Assembly (NCBI GenBank): GCA_973895155.1
Contig: OZ316895.1
Coordinates: 15,438,001 to 15,502,000, forward strand
Length of the DNA: 64,000 nt
Direction: 5' to 3'
DNA from: Marsupella aquatica
Lineage: Eukaryota > Marchantiophyta
The translations under genes and the position numbers were made by a program. Positions 22,387 through 35,687 of this stretch are shown piece by piece. Below the pieces are notes generated by a model. That model had not been told where the DNA came from and did not search any database. It saw only the letters and a list, made by a program, of their open reading frames with translations. Each line of letters begins with the position of its first letter. The stretch's first letter is position 1.

Positions 22387-25300
22387 TTAAGTCTCTCCTT
22401 TAGATTCCCAACGGTTCCACCAGATGTTCTTTCTCTTCCTTCCTTCTCCATCGCTGCTATTGCTCGTGTCCAAAGGCGAGCCAATAGTTTGAGTCGCTTT
22501 CCTCTGGACTCGCAGGGCAGCAGCCAAAGCATTTCTTTGAAAGGTAGCTTTCTGTTTCGGTTCACTCTTCTGCAATACCAGAAAGTTGAAGTCACGAGTC
22601 AGAATCAAAGCCTAGCCATCACTTCTAATACGCAGTTTCCGACAAAGTGCCAACGGACATCTAAAATAATTTTAACATTCTAAAGGCGACGTATCAAGAG
22701 AACCACATCTCTGCAGCACAGGAAAAACTGTTTCGATAACATCTAAGGTTGTCCAGATTGAATCAGAGTCTGAAAGCAAAGAAAAGATACTCTAGAAAAG
22801 TTATAAGCTGGAGCACATATTGGTGCACAGCCTGAATGGAATCACAACGTATGACTTCAAAGTTTAAAAACACAATGTATAAATAAAATATATATGTCTA
22901 AACAGATTATAAATAGTATTACTGGAGCACATTGACGCAGTTACAAACAGTGTTTGATGCCAGCCTGACTTTAATTTCCTTCCAGCCCACCTCTCATGCT
23001 GTCAGGACTTTAATTTCCTGCAGCACAAGATTGGGGCAAAAACGTTTCAAAACCTTTCATTTGTGGGGATGGATATTACCCTTAGCTTCTGAATATCAGC
23101 TTCCGTGAAGCCACCCACGTCCTTAGTGCCAGACTTGGCCATGAGATTCTGTATCCATGCAAATGCTTCCCCACTGTCCTGAAATCTTGCACGCAGTAAC
23201 TGGAGCCGCAGCGTTTGGAGGAGAGTTGTCCCCAACAAGCCGTCTCTCACAAAATACGGATGGGCCAGAGCTTGCTTGGCACTAATCCTCCGACGGCCTT
23301 TGAACCGGATCATGCTTTGGAGGAGCTCCCATCCCACTCCGCCATCCATGTCAAGAATCTCAAACCCACGCCTCATTTCAGCACTGGCACGGGGCACATT
23401 GTTCGCCCGCCACACCGCTAAGTTGTAATCACAGCGCTTCAGCTGACGGTTGAAGGTAATTAGGGCACTGTCACTCCTCAAATTTGGAAAAGCCTGAAAG
23501 AGCCACATCGGTTTAAGTGACTACTTCAAAATTCCTCTTGTCGCTGCTGTAGCATCATGACTACAGTACAGCTCCAGATGCCACAAAGAAAATCGGATCG
23601 AGGCATTTGATACTTTTGATCTAAGAGGCTACAATGCGAGCAAAGGAAATAAAATCCAGGCAGTTCATACTTTTGGTCTAATAGACTAAAATGCAAACAA
23701 AAGAAATGGAATCCAGGCAGTTCATACTACTATTCGAGAAGACTACAATCCAACCAAAGGAAATAGAATCCCGGCAGTTCAAACTTTTGATCTAAGAGAC
23801 TAAAATGAGAATAAAGGAAATAGAATCCAGGCACGTGATACTTTTCGTCTAAGAGACTAAAATGCCAACAGCACTGAGTACTTTTACAAACGACCAAATA
23901 GGGATCGACACTGTCAGTGCAGAAAGACACAAATTGAAGCCTTACCATCTGCAGGAAAATCAGACCTGAGCTGTAGACGTCGAATCGGTCAGGTACATTC
24001 ATCTGAGAACGTTTGACACCACCACCAGAACCGTGTATTAGATTCCGAGTTTCAGGCCTGGCTCCCACACAGAAGTTTGATCAAATATCTGATAGGTAAG
24101 CAACAAATAAAAAACCTGCGAAGTTCATGAGTTCACCTGCCACAACACAGGTGACAGCGCAGTGGCTACAGCTGGAGGCGGTGCTGAGGGAGTCTGTGTG
24201 CTCATGATGTACTGCTCAGGCGCTGCATACCTGCAAGATACTATCACATGAATACGGTTAGCCATATGGGTTCTTACCTCCATACTCGTTACCCTCTAGA
24301 AACCATGAACATACCTCGGTCAGGTCTTATACAGAGATGATAAGATACCAACAATACCACCCTTGGCCTTGGCCGGTCCTCGCTAAAGAGCCAGGAATCC
24401 ATTTCAGGATTACTTACAATTGTTGATTTAATTTAGGCAAGACGTTTTCCCATTTTTAAAAATTTTTTTCTTTCTATTTCTAAATCCACAAGAGTCCCAA
24501 TTCGGCCAGCCACCCCAAACCACTGACCCCATCCAATGACTGAAGGAGGAATCGCACGCCTCGTCACTACCTAGGATCAGGGTTTAAAATGGAAAGGAAG
24601 TCATGCTAACTGTAGCAACTCTGACAACTCGAGATATCCTGAGTGGTCACTTCCCATTCAAACTCTTGCCATCTTTCGTAGTTTACACTCCAAAGTAAAT
24701 TCGAAAAGCTAAAGAATTTTTCTGAGTTACAATCATAATAACTAGAAAATATCTGTAATTTTCACCTACCGAGATCAGGCCGAAGCTTCTGAGAGCCCAT
24801 GCGTATCAAGTTCAGCCAACAACGAAGGAAATTCTTAACGATAAGTGAAATGGCAATGTGAACAGACCGGGGATCCAATAAAAACTCGTTTGGCACGTAG
24901 TTGATGCCCACTCGCAAGTCAGCAGCAGCACCAAGGTCAATAATCTTGAAAGTTCTTTTTTCTGCAACAAACATGGACTACAAAGTCATTAGTATAAAAT
25001 CCTTCGAAAATGTCCAGTCAACAGGAACTTTTGTTCACAATTCATCTTTTAGGCTTAGTACCTTGAGAAAATATTATATTCTGGGGTTTTATGTCTCGAT
25101 GAATGATCCCAGTCGAATGAAGACTTTGCACACTTTTTAATATTTGGCGCATTAAGGTCCTGATGATTCTGTTTTCTCGTTCCGGACCCTTGGGTAGTTC
25201 AGTTACTTCTCCAAAGAGAAGCTTCTCAACCTGATCATCGAAAGCCATCAGGTCAATTTAGGCGTGTAACACTCCATGCGATAATAAGAAAGTCAATAAG

Positions 25301-26837
25301 GTCCAATAAGAGGTAGCATGTGCCGACCAGTGCAGAGTTACGGATTCTAACTCGCAAATGGCTTTCGAATTGGTCAAACAACAAACCTTGCAAAACGAGC
25401 TTACATCATTCAATACTCATTGCAACTACGCAACGCTACCAGAAAAGGATGTGATTACATTGTATGGAAAGCTTTTGTCGCTCATGAGATTGTCTAAGGT
25501 TGCATCACCCTCATACCGCCAGACAAGCCAAAACTCATCCTTTCCTTTCCCCGAATTCTGCGCCATACACCAATTGCATAAGAAATATGTGAGATGAGAA
25601 ATCCAATCCCCAAAAGCTACGCATCAAACTCTGCAGTACTTCCGCTGGCAAGATGTACATGTCAGAAAGTTTCTAAGGAAGTGTCTCCTGAATCTTAGTA
25701 TACCTCACGGAACCCGCTGATAAAGTCGGCACAGCTGCCACTGCACGCCCTGCGGACACGCTCGTTCATCCATACCTCCACCGCCCCATATTCAAGTGCT
25801 TTCTTCACCACCAAATTCTGGTTCTGGAGGTTGGAGAGACACGTTTAACCTCATTAAAACTGTCTCTTCCAAGTCCATGAAGCAAAGTCTACACTAGTTA
25901 TGCGAAATTTTGCATATATAGATGACAAAACCCCGAATTCTCCGTGCCTCCTTATAAATTTGGAGAAAGAACAACTGGCAGCTCTTCATGAAGTGATACT
26001 GACTTTCTCGTATCTTGCTGGACAGCAATCTCTACCTTTCCTGCCTGCTTCTTCGCGAAAGTAGCTCTGTATACCGTCCCGAAAGCACCTTCTCCAAGTT
26101 TTTTCCCCAATGTGAAGTCCTCCTGTACCACAAGAGGAGAATGATTTCTCACGCGACTAGGAGAAGAGAATATGGACATAGCAGAACATGGCGAACAAAT
26201 TGACGGTCCAAATTGACAGGGCACAGAGTTAACAGAAAGCAAAGACGATGCCGAATCAAACAGTCCACGCCTGTGACAGTAAGCACATGAATCATCTACC
26301 AATACAGGAAGAAGAACCGATTTCGCTCTAGTACCCATAACTCTTTACCTTCTTGTAGCTCGGGCGAATGAATTGCTCCAATTTGGCTAAGACAAACATG
26401 TCCCAGAATCCAGGAGCTACGCCGGGCTGAGCCCATAAATAGGTCGCCACCAACAGTGACAGCAGCACGCCCGGTGCTGTCAAAATCAACCCCTGCTTGG
26501 GCAGCGTGCTCCGGTAGACCACGTCTCCGCAATCCATCACCTGGCAGGGCAATCCCACTCCCACTCCCAGCACCAACCCATGATGCAGATTGTGCAATCC
26601 CTCAACGACCTCATGCAATCCTACTCCAACCTGACTCCTACAACCCGTCCATGTGCTCCTCCTCTGCTGTTGAAGCAGCTGACGCTGAAGCTCCTGCTGC
26701 CGAAAGTTTCGCCTTGTTATAAACCCATCACTCCAATAATTCTTGCTGCTGCTGCTCCTCTTAAACACGAATCCTGCTTGGGCACACGGTACAATTCCCA
26801 GCCCAATCTGCTGCAATACGGCCATTCCCACTAGCAT
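22387..26837 (-). CDS. Thylakoid Ser/Thr protein kinase STN7
   Basis: Kinase that phosphorylates light-harvesting complex II and drives state transitions. Ten exons: 26837-26349, 26122-26036, 25823-25704, 25557-25459, 25230-25062, 24961-24868, 24230-24137, 24002-23946, 23493-23080 and 22569-22387; phases close to give 601 aa. The N-terminus is a Gln/Arg-rich plastid transit region. The redox motif [10 protein letters not shown] has the two conserved lumenal Cys (98 and 103), followed by a membrane span around 117-135. Kinase motifs: GEGAFG (173-178), VVKKA with the ATP-binding Lys near 199-200, HRD (309-311) with KPQN, DLG (330-332) in place of DFG as usual for this family, and APEQYI. The C-terminus has the family ending [13 protein letters not shown] and WWNRW. 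The start is the first ATG after an in-frame TGA. The intron between exons 8 and 9 carries a ~59 bp minisatellite. Confidence 0.95.
23600..23875. repeat. Intronic minisatellite in STN7, ~59 bp unit
   Basis: Four to five tandem copies of a unit containing 'aaaggaaatagaatccaggcag' variants (for example 'gaatccaggcagttcatac') followed by 'cttttgatctaagagac'. It lies wholly in the intron between exons 8 and 9 and does not touch the splice sites. Confidence 0.85.
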
Positions 26838-29800
26838 TGCCAACGATCCTTTGTAGTTCTCAGACTCGCCCACCGACCCTGCATTTCATCTCGATTCACC
26901 ACCCTCTCTCACTCCCAGTCATGTCATGTGCAGCCATCCGCTCTTCAACCATAGTCAAATCCAGTGGAGATGATGATTTGAGTGTTCTTATCTACTAGTT
27001 CTTCCCTCTGCTCTCTCTGATCTCTGTGCTCATCTCCACCTCGTGATTATTGTTTCCTCCTCTCCAAGCTACAGTGCTGTGTCGTATGAGCAGGAGAAGG
27101 GCATGGCGTCGTGTGGAGGGACTGATCGAGGGGGGCAGTCGGGTGGGTCTAGTCAGCGTCACTCCCCTCTCTCTGGCTCTGCTTTGCTTGCCACTGCATA
27201 TATCGGCTTTTGATTAGAGGATCCAGGATTCAAAGCACCGTATCAAAATAGCTGGCCTCGGATTCAGCGGCCAATCCAGCACACCCCACTTGGGGCAAAT
27301 TGAAAGGACTGAGAGAGTGGGGGGATCTACCTTTCCCATTGGTTGACATTATAATACAGTTGATCTCTTAATTAAATCACCACTGTGTCAATATAAAAGG
27401 AGAAGTGTCCAAAACTTTTCACTTAACTTTTCACTTTATCACAGTTCTCTCTTTTAGAGTGGGACTTTGCTCCACAATTGAAAAATTAATTAAAAATGGT
27501 GAAACCTGGTGGATCCACGTTTTGACATGGGCTGTGGAACTTTAAGTGCAAAATCCATAAATGCAGGATCTGGATAACTTCAAGGCATCACCTTCTTCCT
27601 TTTTATTTTACACCGAGTTGCTCCGTTTGAAGTGACGGGCAACTTGCCGAGTTGTCGGGCATGTCAACTTGTCACTTGCCGGGCGGAAATCAATCCAAAT
27701 GTTGGATATTCCCCATTATTCCCCAGACCCAGCCCGGCCGAGGTTGGGCCGGGCCGGGTGAAGTAACACAGGGCTGCCGGGAGGGCAGGGCCAAGTCAGG
27801 TCGGGCCATGCCAGGAGTGATGCTGGGAGCTGCAGGGAAGGACCGGCTCAGACCGGGAAGTCGAGATTGGGCAGCCGGGACAGTCCGGGTGATGAGTTGT
27901 CGGTTGACAGACTCTAAAGCCTCTATTTGTCAGACAAGTCCAAACCGGGCTGAGTTGGCACTTCTTTTTGCATGTTTTGCAAGTGCCAAAAGGACTGAAA
28001 TATTTTGGGGGAATGCCAACTTTATAAGTGCAAAGGCCCTTGATAGATGCACAATTATAGTTTTTGGTAACCCACACAATCCCATCAAATTGCATTTACT
28101 AGTAAGTGCACATTCTTTATTTAGAGAGTAAAAAACACACACTTGTCAAGCGGGACCTGGGATGTAGAATTTGGAGTGCAAGTCACGAATTAGTCACTGA
28201 CGGAGGGTGCACTCTTATCAATAAAATGCACAATTCTGTGGGTTTGCAATTACCACGTAGTGCAAACCTTGTTGAGTGCATACTAGATGCTTCTTCTTGA
28301 TAAGTGCAAACACCTATACAATGCACACTGAATGCTTCTTCCCTGGAGTGTGTGCTTAGAAAGAGTTAATTGTAACTAAACTGCCCCCTACTATATGAAA
28401 TTTCCAGTACCATGAAAGGGTTCACTAATGTTTTCCATAAAGTAGCACATCACTGGTGAGTGGCCTTTCTTTCTAAAACTGAATGTGAAATTAGGTTTAG
28501 GGCTGTCTTGCATGTGCAAGAGTCCTTTACAAAGCGGCCCTTACTTGCCCACAAAACATTGGAAAAAGTGTATGACCAAATCAAAGCACAATCCTCCAAG
28601 GCAATATGTGCCATGCTCCCACTGAGTAGGGTTTCCTCCTTTGTCATTAGCACTGTATTTTTGTAGTTTATGAATTTGAAAGGTTGGGACTGTGAAGGGC
28701 CAGAAAGTTTCTGGCCCTTGCCCTTGAAAAAACTGAATTTCTGCTGTGAGGGCTGGCACACGAGGAGGGTGAGGCAGGAAAGGCTCGAAGAGTAAGCATG
28801 TGCCACCTGATCACTTAAAGGGTCAATAATTTGGGGACCGTCACATGCAAGATGGCCCTTAGTCTCCTGGTAGTGCACAGGGTGAAACTAGAGGCAGCAC
28901 TCAATTTGGCTATTGGGAGGTCACAAAATGTTTCTCACCTTCAGTTCTCCTCAAACCCATGTGGGAAGGTTGTTGTGTTCACGTTGCTGGCCATTGCATC
29001 TCACCCTGAGTTTCCATAATTTTAATTTTGGTGGGGGAAGGCTTAATAGTAAGAGACCTATTGGCCGTCAGTGGTTTCATTGGTACTATTGGCCCCTAGA
29101 TCTACCAAGAACTCTACTCTGGGGGTTCTTTTTTAGTGTGATAAGATGATTCACCAAATGTATTCTAAGAGATCCACTACAAAGGCACAAAGAACACAAC
29201 CCAAGGGGCAGAAAGGAGACAGGCTTCTGCAGCAACTAAACCCGTATCCAAAGAAACTCCAGGCACTTAATTAAGACTAGGTGTGGCCTGAGAGGGAGTC
29301 CTAGTCAACCACCTCAAAATGGAAAATAAGGATGGACAACAATTAAGGCTTCCCATGCCACTGATTCATCTGCACCTCCTCTACGATAAATAAATTAAGC
29401 CAGTTTGAGGGGGCAGAGAGAAACAACCTGGGTTTCTTGAGGTGGTGACCCTTTGCTGGCTGCTGGTCCACCATTGTGTAGAAATGACCCCTGTAGCCTT
29501 TTATACATTGGGGAAAAAGGAAATGTTGGGAGGGGAATGCAATTAAAATTAGCTGCCCCCCCCCCCCTTCAAAGACAAAAAACTTTGCTGCCTCCTCACC
29601 CCAAAAAATCCTTTCTCAACCCTCTGGCAAGATTAATGGGGGAATGAATTTTGTTAGCTTTGTCCCCTATTTTGGCGGTTTGTTTGTTTTACTCTTGAAA
29701 GGATTTTGATTGCCAAGTAAAATTATTTCATAACATGACCTACATTGTTCACTGCAATTAGTCTTGGTAATTATACTATTTGTGTAGCCTAAATTTGTGG

Positions 29801-30860
29801 GGTTTACTCTTCAATTAATATTACTAATTGTAATTATGGACTAACAATAATAGTGTATGCATTAAGTAACATTAGTGGAATATTAATTCCGGTTTTTGCA
29901 GAACACTAGCTACTTGGTGTAGAGTTAACTCGATCTTGGATTAAACTATGGTCAGTATGTTAACTAAGGTTTGCTCTAACCCTAGTTGAAGAGATTGCTC
30001 CTTATCTATTCAAGTTCTAAATGGTGTGAGAACACAAAAAGAGAGAGTTCTCAAGAGATAACTCTGAGCATAACGCAAGAGAGAAAAGCTTGGAGAAGAA
30101 GAGTTATGGTGATACTTGAGTAGATACATAACCATTAATAAAGTCTCGTCTTCCTGTGGAAGTAGCCGACCTTGAGACAAACCACGTAACAACTGAGCAA
30201 GTGTATGCTTTGGAGTGTTTTCGTGATCTAAATTCTCCCCACAATTGGAGAATTGGGTAGCACTAATTCCATTTGTGGATAACACTATTTGGAGATTTTG
30301 AGTGGTGGACCTTACCATCCAGTGCCCTTACCAATCCCAATACTCTTGCTAAGTACCCTTGGTGCCCGAACGCCTACATAAAAATCCATGAGCAAGCAAC
30401 TTGGTGTTTCTATCATTGCCTGTGGCAACTCCCATACAAAGCCGCACTTGCTCCTTAACACGACAGTTGCTCAACGGTCCTCATTGTCTGCATAGGCAAC
30501 CAAACACATTGGTAAGTAACCCATCATGATCTAGGATCCCAAAGTCCATTGTCTTGTCTCAAACTCAATAGTTGTTAGTAAGTAGGTCAGCGGATAGAAC
30601 TCGAACGAACTTCTTGTTGAGAAATTATCCCTGTTTCCGCTTGACATTTCTCTTTAGTGTTGCGACCGCTGTGACTCACAACTTGGGCTCGCCCTTGGCC
30701 CCTAGGGAGACACCACTCCCCTCATATATGCTTTTGGAGACTTTGTCACCCTCGGACCAACTTTAGTCCCCTATATTTGGCCCTTAACTTGGACTCCAAC
30801 CCAATCGCAAATAGTGGTATATACGGAGTACAAAGTAAAACTTGGATATAGGATTAAGGG
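26838..30860. other. Intergenic between STN7 and CIA1
   Basis: The right flank of STN7 (26838 to about 27150) is its probable 5' UTR and promoter. A GC-rich imperfect 'gggccgggccggg' patch lies at 27725-27860, followed by several 'aagtgca' words at 28020-28310. A C run lies at 29558-29567. Segment 29950-30290 reads on the minus strand from TGTTATCC to a 'gagagagttctc' region and may be an unrelated LTR fragment. No protein gene is supported. Confidence 0.45.
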
Positions 30861-30864
30861 GTCT

Positions 30865-30960
30865 ATGCCCAGAGAGGCATGACTTTGTGATAACTCACTG
30901 AGTAGAGATAGGTCTTGGGTTCAACTACTGTGGCTGACTCTTACCTTTGTGTGGGGTTTC
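30865..30960 (+). mobile_element. SINE-like element, copy 1
   Basis: Shares 'agaggcatgactttgtg', 'taactcact', 'gagtagaga' and 'gggttcaacta.tgt' with the segment at 52655-52735. The words 'gtg(g)taactcac' and 'ggttcaact', about 40 bp apart, resemble degenerate RNA polymerase III A and B boxes, as in tRNA-derived SINE heads. The tail is undefined. Confidence 0.5.
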
Positions 30961-30992
30961 ACAGATTTCCCCTTTAAAAAGGCGGGAAAAAA

Positions 30993-31052
30993 AGGACTAA
31001 GGGCTCTACCATACCGTATACTCATTATGGGATGGGTAGAGCCCTTAATCCT
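30993..31052. repeat. Hairpin, ~20 bp arms
   Basis: 'aggactaagggctctaccat' pairs with 'atgggtagagcccttaatcct' around a ~19 bp spacer. The outer word 'tataggattaaggg' (30847) is inverted at 31043-31056 ('cccttaatcctata'), and a related 'cccttagtcctatacattta' occurs at about 31379. The SINE-like copy 1 lies inside the outer inverted pair, suggesting a nested small element about 210 bp long. Confidence 0.65.
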
Positions 31053-31541
31053 ATACATTTGTTTACATAAAGTGCATGCCCCAAAACAAGTTTTACTTTA
31101 AGGTCATGTGTTCACTTAGTATAGTCCTTGCCCAGCCACTCCTCTCCAAGTGTAGGTTTTAATTTGTCATTACTAGTCTTAGTGCAAAGGTGAGAGTGGC
31201 AAACACCAAAAAAATGTCAGCAGGTCCAAAATGTATGTTCTCATTACTACTCATACTATCTCAGTGCAAAGCTTAGTGTGACAAACACGTGAGAGATGTC
31301 AGCAGGTCCAACCATAACTACACACAGGACCTTTGATTACGATCAAAAGCACACGGTTCCTTTGAGTATAGTGTACGCCCTTAGTCCTATACATTTAGCC
31401 TCTGCTCCAGCACTGAAATGAATGGTTTGCTTGCTTTGTTGCCTAGTCGTTACACTCTCTGTCTTCTCGACATACTCTGGAGCTCTACTGCATCAGCATT
31501 CCTTGGGCTTCTTAGAGTGCTGAAATTGGAGTGTCAGTCGG
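31053..31541. promoter_or_regulatory. Upstream region of CIA1
   Basis: Gene-free. Contains a repeated 'gtcagcaggtcca' pair (about 31217 and 31299) and the probable promoter and 5' UTR of the CIA1 gene. No defined element can be named. Confidence 0.35.
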
Positions 31542-34500
31542 ATGGTATCACTCGTGATGGGGAAGGATGGGAGCTCAGGGGAGTCTGAGAAAGCCGAGGG
31601 AAAAATTGACGTTGGAGGAGATTCGCATGGGGATATTGGACCCATAGGTGATGCAGATTTAGGTTTGAGGTTGGTGCAGGAGCTGGATGGGCACACGGAC
31701 AGAGTATGGGGTGTGGCGTGGAGTCCTAGCGGTGGGCTTCTAGCATCATGTAGTGGCGATAAGTCCCTGAGGATATGGGAAAAGACTCCGTCATCCTCGT
31801 CTTCCTCTCCTACTTGGACTTGCAAGGTGCTCCGACTTTGCTTGTCCGTATGTCTTCAGTTTTTTGCTATTTCTCCCGCATTGCTCTCTCACATCACGTT
31901 TCTCTTGGTTTCCACAGTCTACTTAGTAGGATAGCACGAGAGAGTAGAGCTTTTCTCTTGGAATGCCTATCTAAATTCGTGAATGATTCGCTGTAGGCAG
32001 TTTTGGACGAAGTACACACACGCACAGTGAGATCATGTGAATGGGCCCCTGGTGGGAGACTACTCGCAACAGCGAGCTTTGATGCAACAACTGGGATTTG
32101 GGAAAATGTGGGTGGTCAGTTTGAATGCGTCGCCACTCTTGAGGTGAGACTTAAGATGACACTTGGGCTATCTTTGTCATTTCGGAGCATGCCACCTAAT
32201 GCGTTGTAATATTTTCTGCTGGCATAGTGAGGCTGGAAGGCAACGGTCTTCTGACAAGACATTCTTTCTGTGCTTTAGGGACATGAAAATGAAGTCAAGA
32301 GTGTGGCTTGGAATGCGTCGGGGATGCTGCTCGCCACTTGTAGCAGAGATAAGCACGTCTGGATCTGGGAGGTGCAGCCAGGGAACGAATTTGAGTGCAT
32401 GTCCGTATTAGCTGGACACACTCAAGATGTGAAGATGGTCACGTGGCATCCATCCGCAGACATTTTGGTGTCTGCAAGTTATGATGACTCCATCAAGGTT
32501 GGTTTTTCTGTCTATGATAAAATTAGTGTACTTTCAGAGATTGTTCAAAGTGACGGGTACCTTTACACCAAAGAAAGGGCATACATTTAACTAGTAATCC
32601 CTCCAATTCAAGAGAAGATCCGATGGAAAGACTCTCCGAAAATTGTTTTTCAAAATGAAAAGCTCCCTCTCACATTCTTTTCATGATGTTCCATTTGTTA
32701 ATTTTATGTGGTCATTATTTGTAATGTTATATGAATGACCATAAATTTGAATGCAATCAGGCCATCCCCTTCTGGAGATGTAGGGATTGTAATTTGAAGA
32801 CCGAGCTTCCATTGATCGAGTACAATCACACCAGGCAACTCAGCTGAGATCCACGAAATAACTCCTTAAAGGAGCGAAGACGTGTATTATAGTGGATATA
32901 GCCTAGGACTGAACATTCTTTCCCGGTTTAACATAAAGTGTCTTTGTATGCTTGAAAATCTAGTGTCACAGCCCAAGAATGGCTTCATGATGTCGGGTAA
33001 AAAGAGGTCCTTCTCAGTTTTGTGATTGAAAGGGATGCGCTTGGCACTGCAGGTCTGGAAAGAAGATGGTGATGGAGATGATTGGCGCTGTGTGCAGACT
33101 TTGGCTGAGCCTGGCCTGTAAGTGTTCTATCCAATTTGTCATTTCTCTCCCCAAGATTAGCGTGAGTAACTTTCAATCCACCTGAAGACCTGTCTTTGTT
33201 TGACCATTCCGTGGAGTTTAGGAGTCTCGGAGTGGAAATGCATAGGACAGTGTTTCTTTGACCTTCGAAAAATACACACAGAATTTGGCTGAGCTTCCAG
33301 CAGTCTCCTTTCATCGATAGCCACCATTTTCAATGCCGTCGAAGCTTTGTGGAGCTCGCTGCATCCTTGTAGGTCCTCGTTAGTCGTACCCTCTCAATTC
33401 CAGTAGTATTTTCTCACTCGGTTATGGGTACCTAATGTGGGGAGCATGACATGTCTTGGGTTTCTGTTCACTTCTAAGAGTTGTATAGCTTGTGACCGCA
33501 GGGGTCATACGTCAACAGTGTGGGCAGTTTCATTTGACAGAACAGGAGATCGGTTGGTATCTTGTAGGTAAGCTACAGTAGTTGACTTCAATAACTTGAG
33601 CTCTCTAGTTCTCTTGATAAGTCTACAGTAGAGTTGTAAAGTGAATGAATATATAATTCCAGTGTGAAGAATTGAATTGTGTCACATCCTCCAATAGCAA
33701 AAAGTCGAAATAAAACAAACTTTCATTGGTACGAGCGCTAGCCTGACCTTATGCCCCATGGGCCTTCAAAACGATCAAAATATGCAACTATGATGTACCC
33801 TACGGTCTTTGTCTGTTCAGTTCTAAACGGATCAGACTGCATGCCGCTTTCAAGAATTTGCTCTCAAGATCTCACTTTGCGACTGCAAGGATGTTTACTT
33901 GTATCTGAGCTACTGGACTCTTCTGAGGGAACCTGTGAATCGATCCTGCCAAACGTGTCTGACAAAGCGAGTAACTTGCGCATTGTTTGGACAGTGATGA
34001 CTTGACACTGATGATATGGGATACAAGTTCTGACTCTCCAAGTGCAGCTGGGTCTGACCATAGGCCCTGGTGAGCACCCTATCGAACCCTTGGATCACCT
34101 AAAATCAGTCTCACCTATCAGAGATCATAAACTGTTCGGTATTAGTCGTTTGTGACGCAACATTCATTCCAATGCTAATTGATTGATTGTACGGATTTTC
34201 AGGAAGCACTTGTACACTATCTCTGGATACCATGATCGTACAATTTTTTCTGTCCATTGGTCAAGGTATGTTTATTCCTGGGCCTGGTTGCCGGCAAATT
34301 CTTTGTATTCTTGATCTTCAGAAGAAGCAGACAGAAGTCCAGTACTGCTGCAGATTCCGATCTAGCTGGCTTGATATCACATTCAGAAGTCTTGAATAGT
34401 GACTTTTGACAATGGATGGAACTTTTAAAAAACAAATGAATTTTAAATGTTTAGTGGGTTTTCCGAAGAGTTTACAAGAACAGAAAACTTTCAAAACAGC

Positions 34501-35687
34501 CACTGGCTACTTTATGTGGAATGATGTCGTGACACTTGTCACTAAATTGCCACAACTTCTTTTCCCATCTCATTTCTCCATCTTGTTTCCCCACAAGCTC
34601 GGCAATTATCACCTACTAACCTTTTGCTGTCGTTGTAATTGAAACAGTGCCAATGGGTTAATTGCAAGTGGAGCAGGAGATGATTGTCTCCGAATCTTTG
34701 CTGAAGAGAGAATGCAGGAGTCATCTGTGTCTGTGAGTGATTTTAATTTCACTTTCGAGGACAGTCGTCCAGCTTGGTGCATATCACATCTATGCTAGGC
34801 TTCTGTCCACCGTAGAATTATATTGCTTTCGACTGCGCTTAGTTGAGCACCTGTTATTGGAGTCGCTAAGGTCCTTGTTCAATTGCAGGGTGGAGGTAGT
34901 GCTTTCACAATGGTTGTGAAGAAAGAGAAAGCCCACAGTACGGACGTGAACTGTGTTAAGTGGCATCCAACGGTATGTATCTTCATTGCAGTTGTAGTGA
35001 ATGGGATTTTGTACATTCTGAAAGAGTTGGTCGTTGTATGCAATTTCTTGCCTCTTTTTTGTGCGCGAAATGGGTTCTTCAACTTTGCAAAATTTTTATA
35101 CACAGCTCCCGCTGATGCTTTCAGAAGGTGACGCCTGCAATTTGAGAGTGCACCTCCTACTTATTTAGAATATCGATCTGAGATTGTCCTTAGTGAAATA
35201 GTTAGTGTTAACCAGGATCAGTGGGATTCTATATTATTACAAGTCTATGCGTAGAAGTCGAGATACTTGCAACACTCGACGGAAATGTTTCGCACGCACA
35301 AGTTGGTAGCGCGTTCGGATGCACATTTTCATTGTTTATTGTTTGTTTCCGCTAGGATTCCACGAAGCTTACCCCTTTAGTTGCAGGAGTATTCTGCAAA
35401 TTAGCACACTGCACAAAGCCAACTGGCAAGAAATTGGATTCCCAATCCAACTGTACCTAAGTCGAGTTTAAAGTCAGCAAGAGGCAGCTCCGTAATAACC
35501 TTCTATATTAACCCTGTCGAATTTCGGAATTTTGCTTGTAGCTACACACAACAATTAAAGGCTTAAATTTGTGGACTGTTTTTGCGCTTTTGTGCAGGAT
35601 CCAAGATTGTTGGCATCAGCAGGTGATGATGGCACTGTGAAGATATGGGAAGTAACTGGAGACCTTGATAAGTTCATAAAAAGATGA
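31542..35687 (+). CDS. Cytosolic Fe-S assembly protein CIA1/CIAO1 (WD40)
   Basis: WD40 beta-propeller of the cytosolic iron-sulfur targeting complex, which hands Fe-S clusters to DNA-metabolism and other apoproteins. Ten exons: 31542-31826, 31997-32143, 32279-32497, 33053-33117, 33502-33567, 33995-34069, 34203-34265, 34648-34732, 34889-34972 and 35598-35687; all phases close to 392 aa. Seven blades are visible: [107 protein letters not shown] and [12 protein letters not shown]. It starts with a ~40 aa acidic Gly/Asp-rich extension. Two in-frame ATGs (31542, 31557) are possible starts. Length and order match the plant and animal orthologues. No frame lesion was seen. Confidence 0.95.

Noticed and set aside
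27652-28131. 159-codon plus-strand frame in GC-rich DNA
   Set aside because: Composition follows an imperfect 'gggccggg' repeat; no domain and no splice context.
28450-28878. 142-codon minus-strand frame suggestive of a retroelement
   Set aside because: No zinc knuckle, protease, integrase or RT motif could be identified.
35290-35330. tRNA-like word 'caagttggtagcgcg' in the last CIA1 intron
   Set aside because: Resembles a tRNA A box, but no acceptor stem, anticodon arm or B box follows within tRNA distance.
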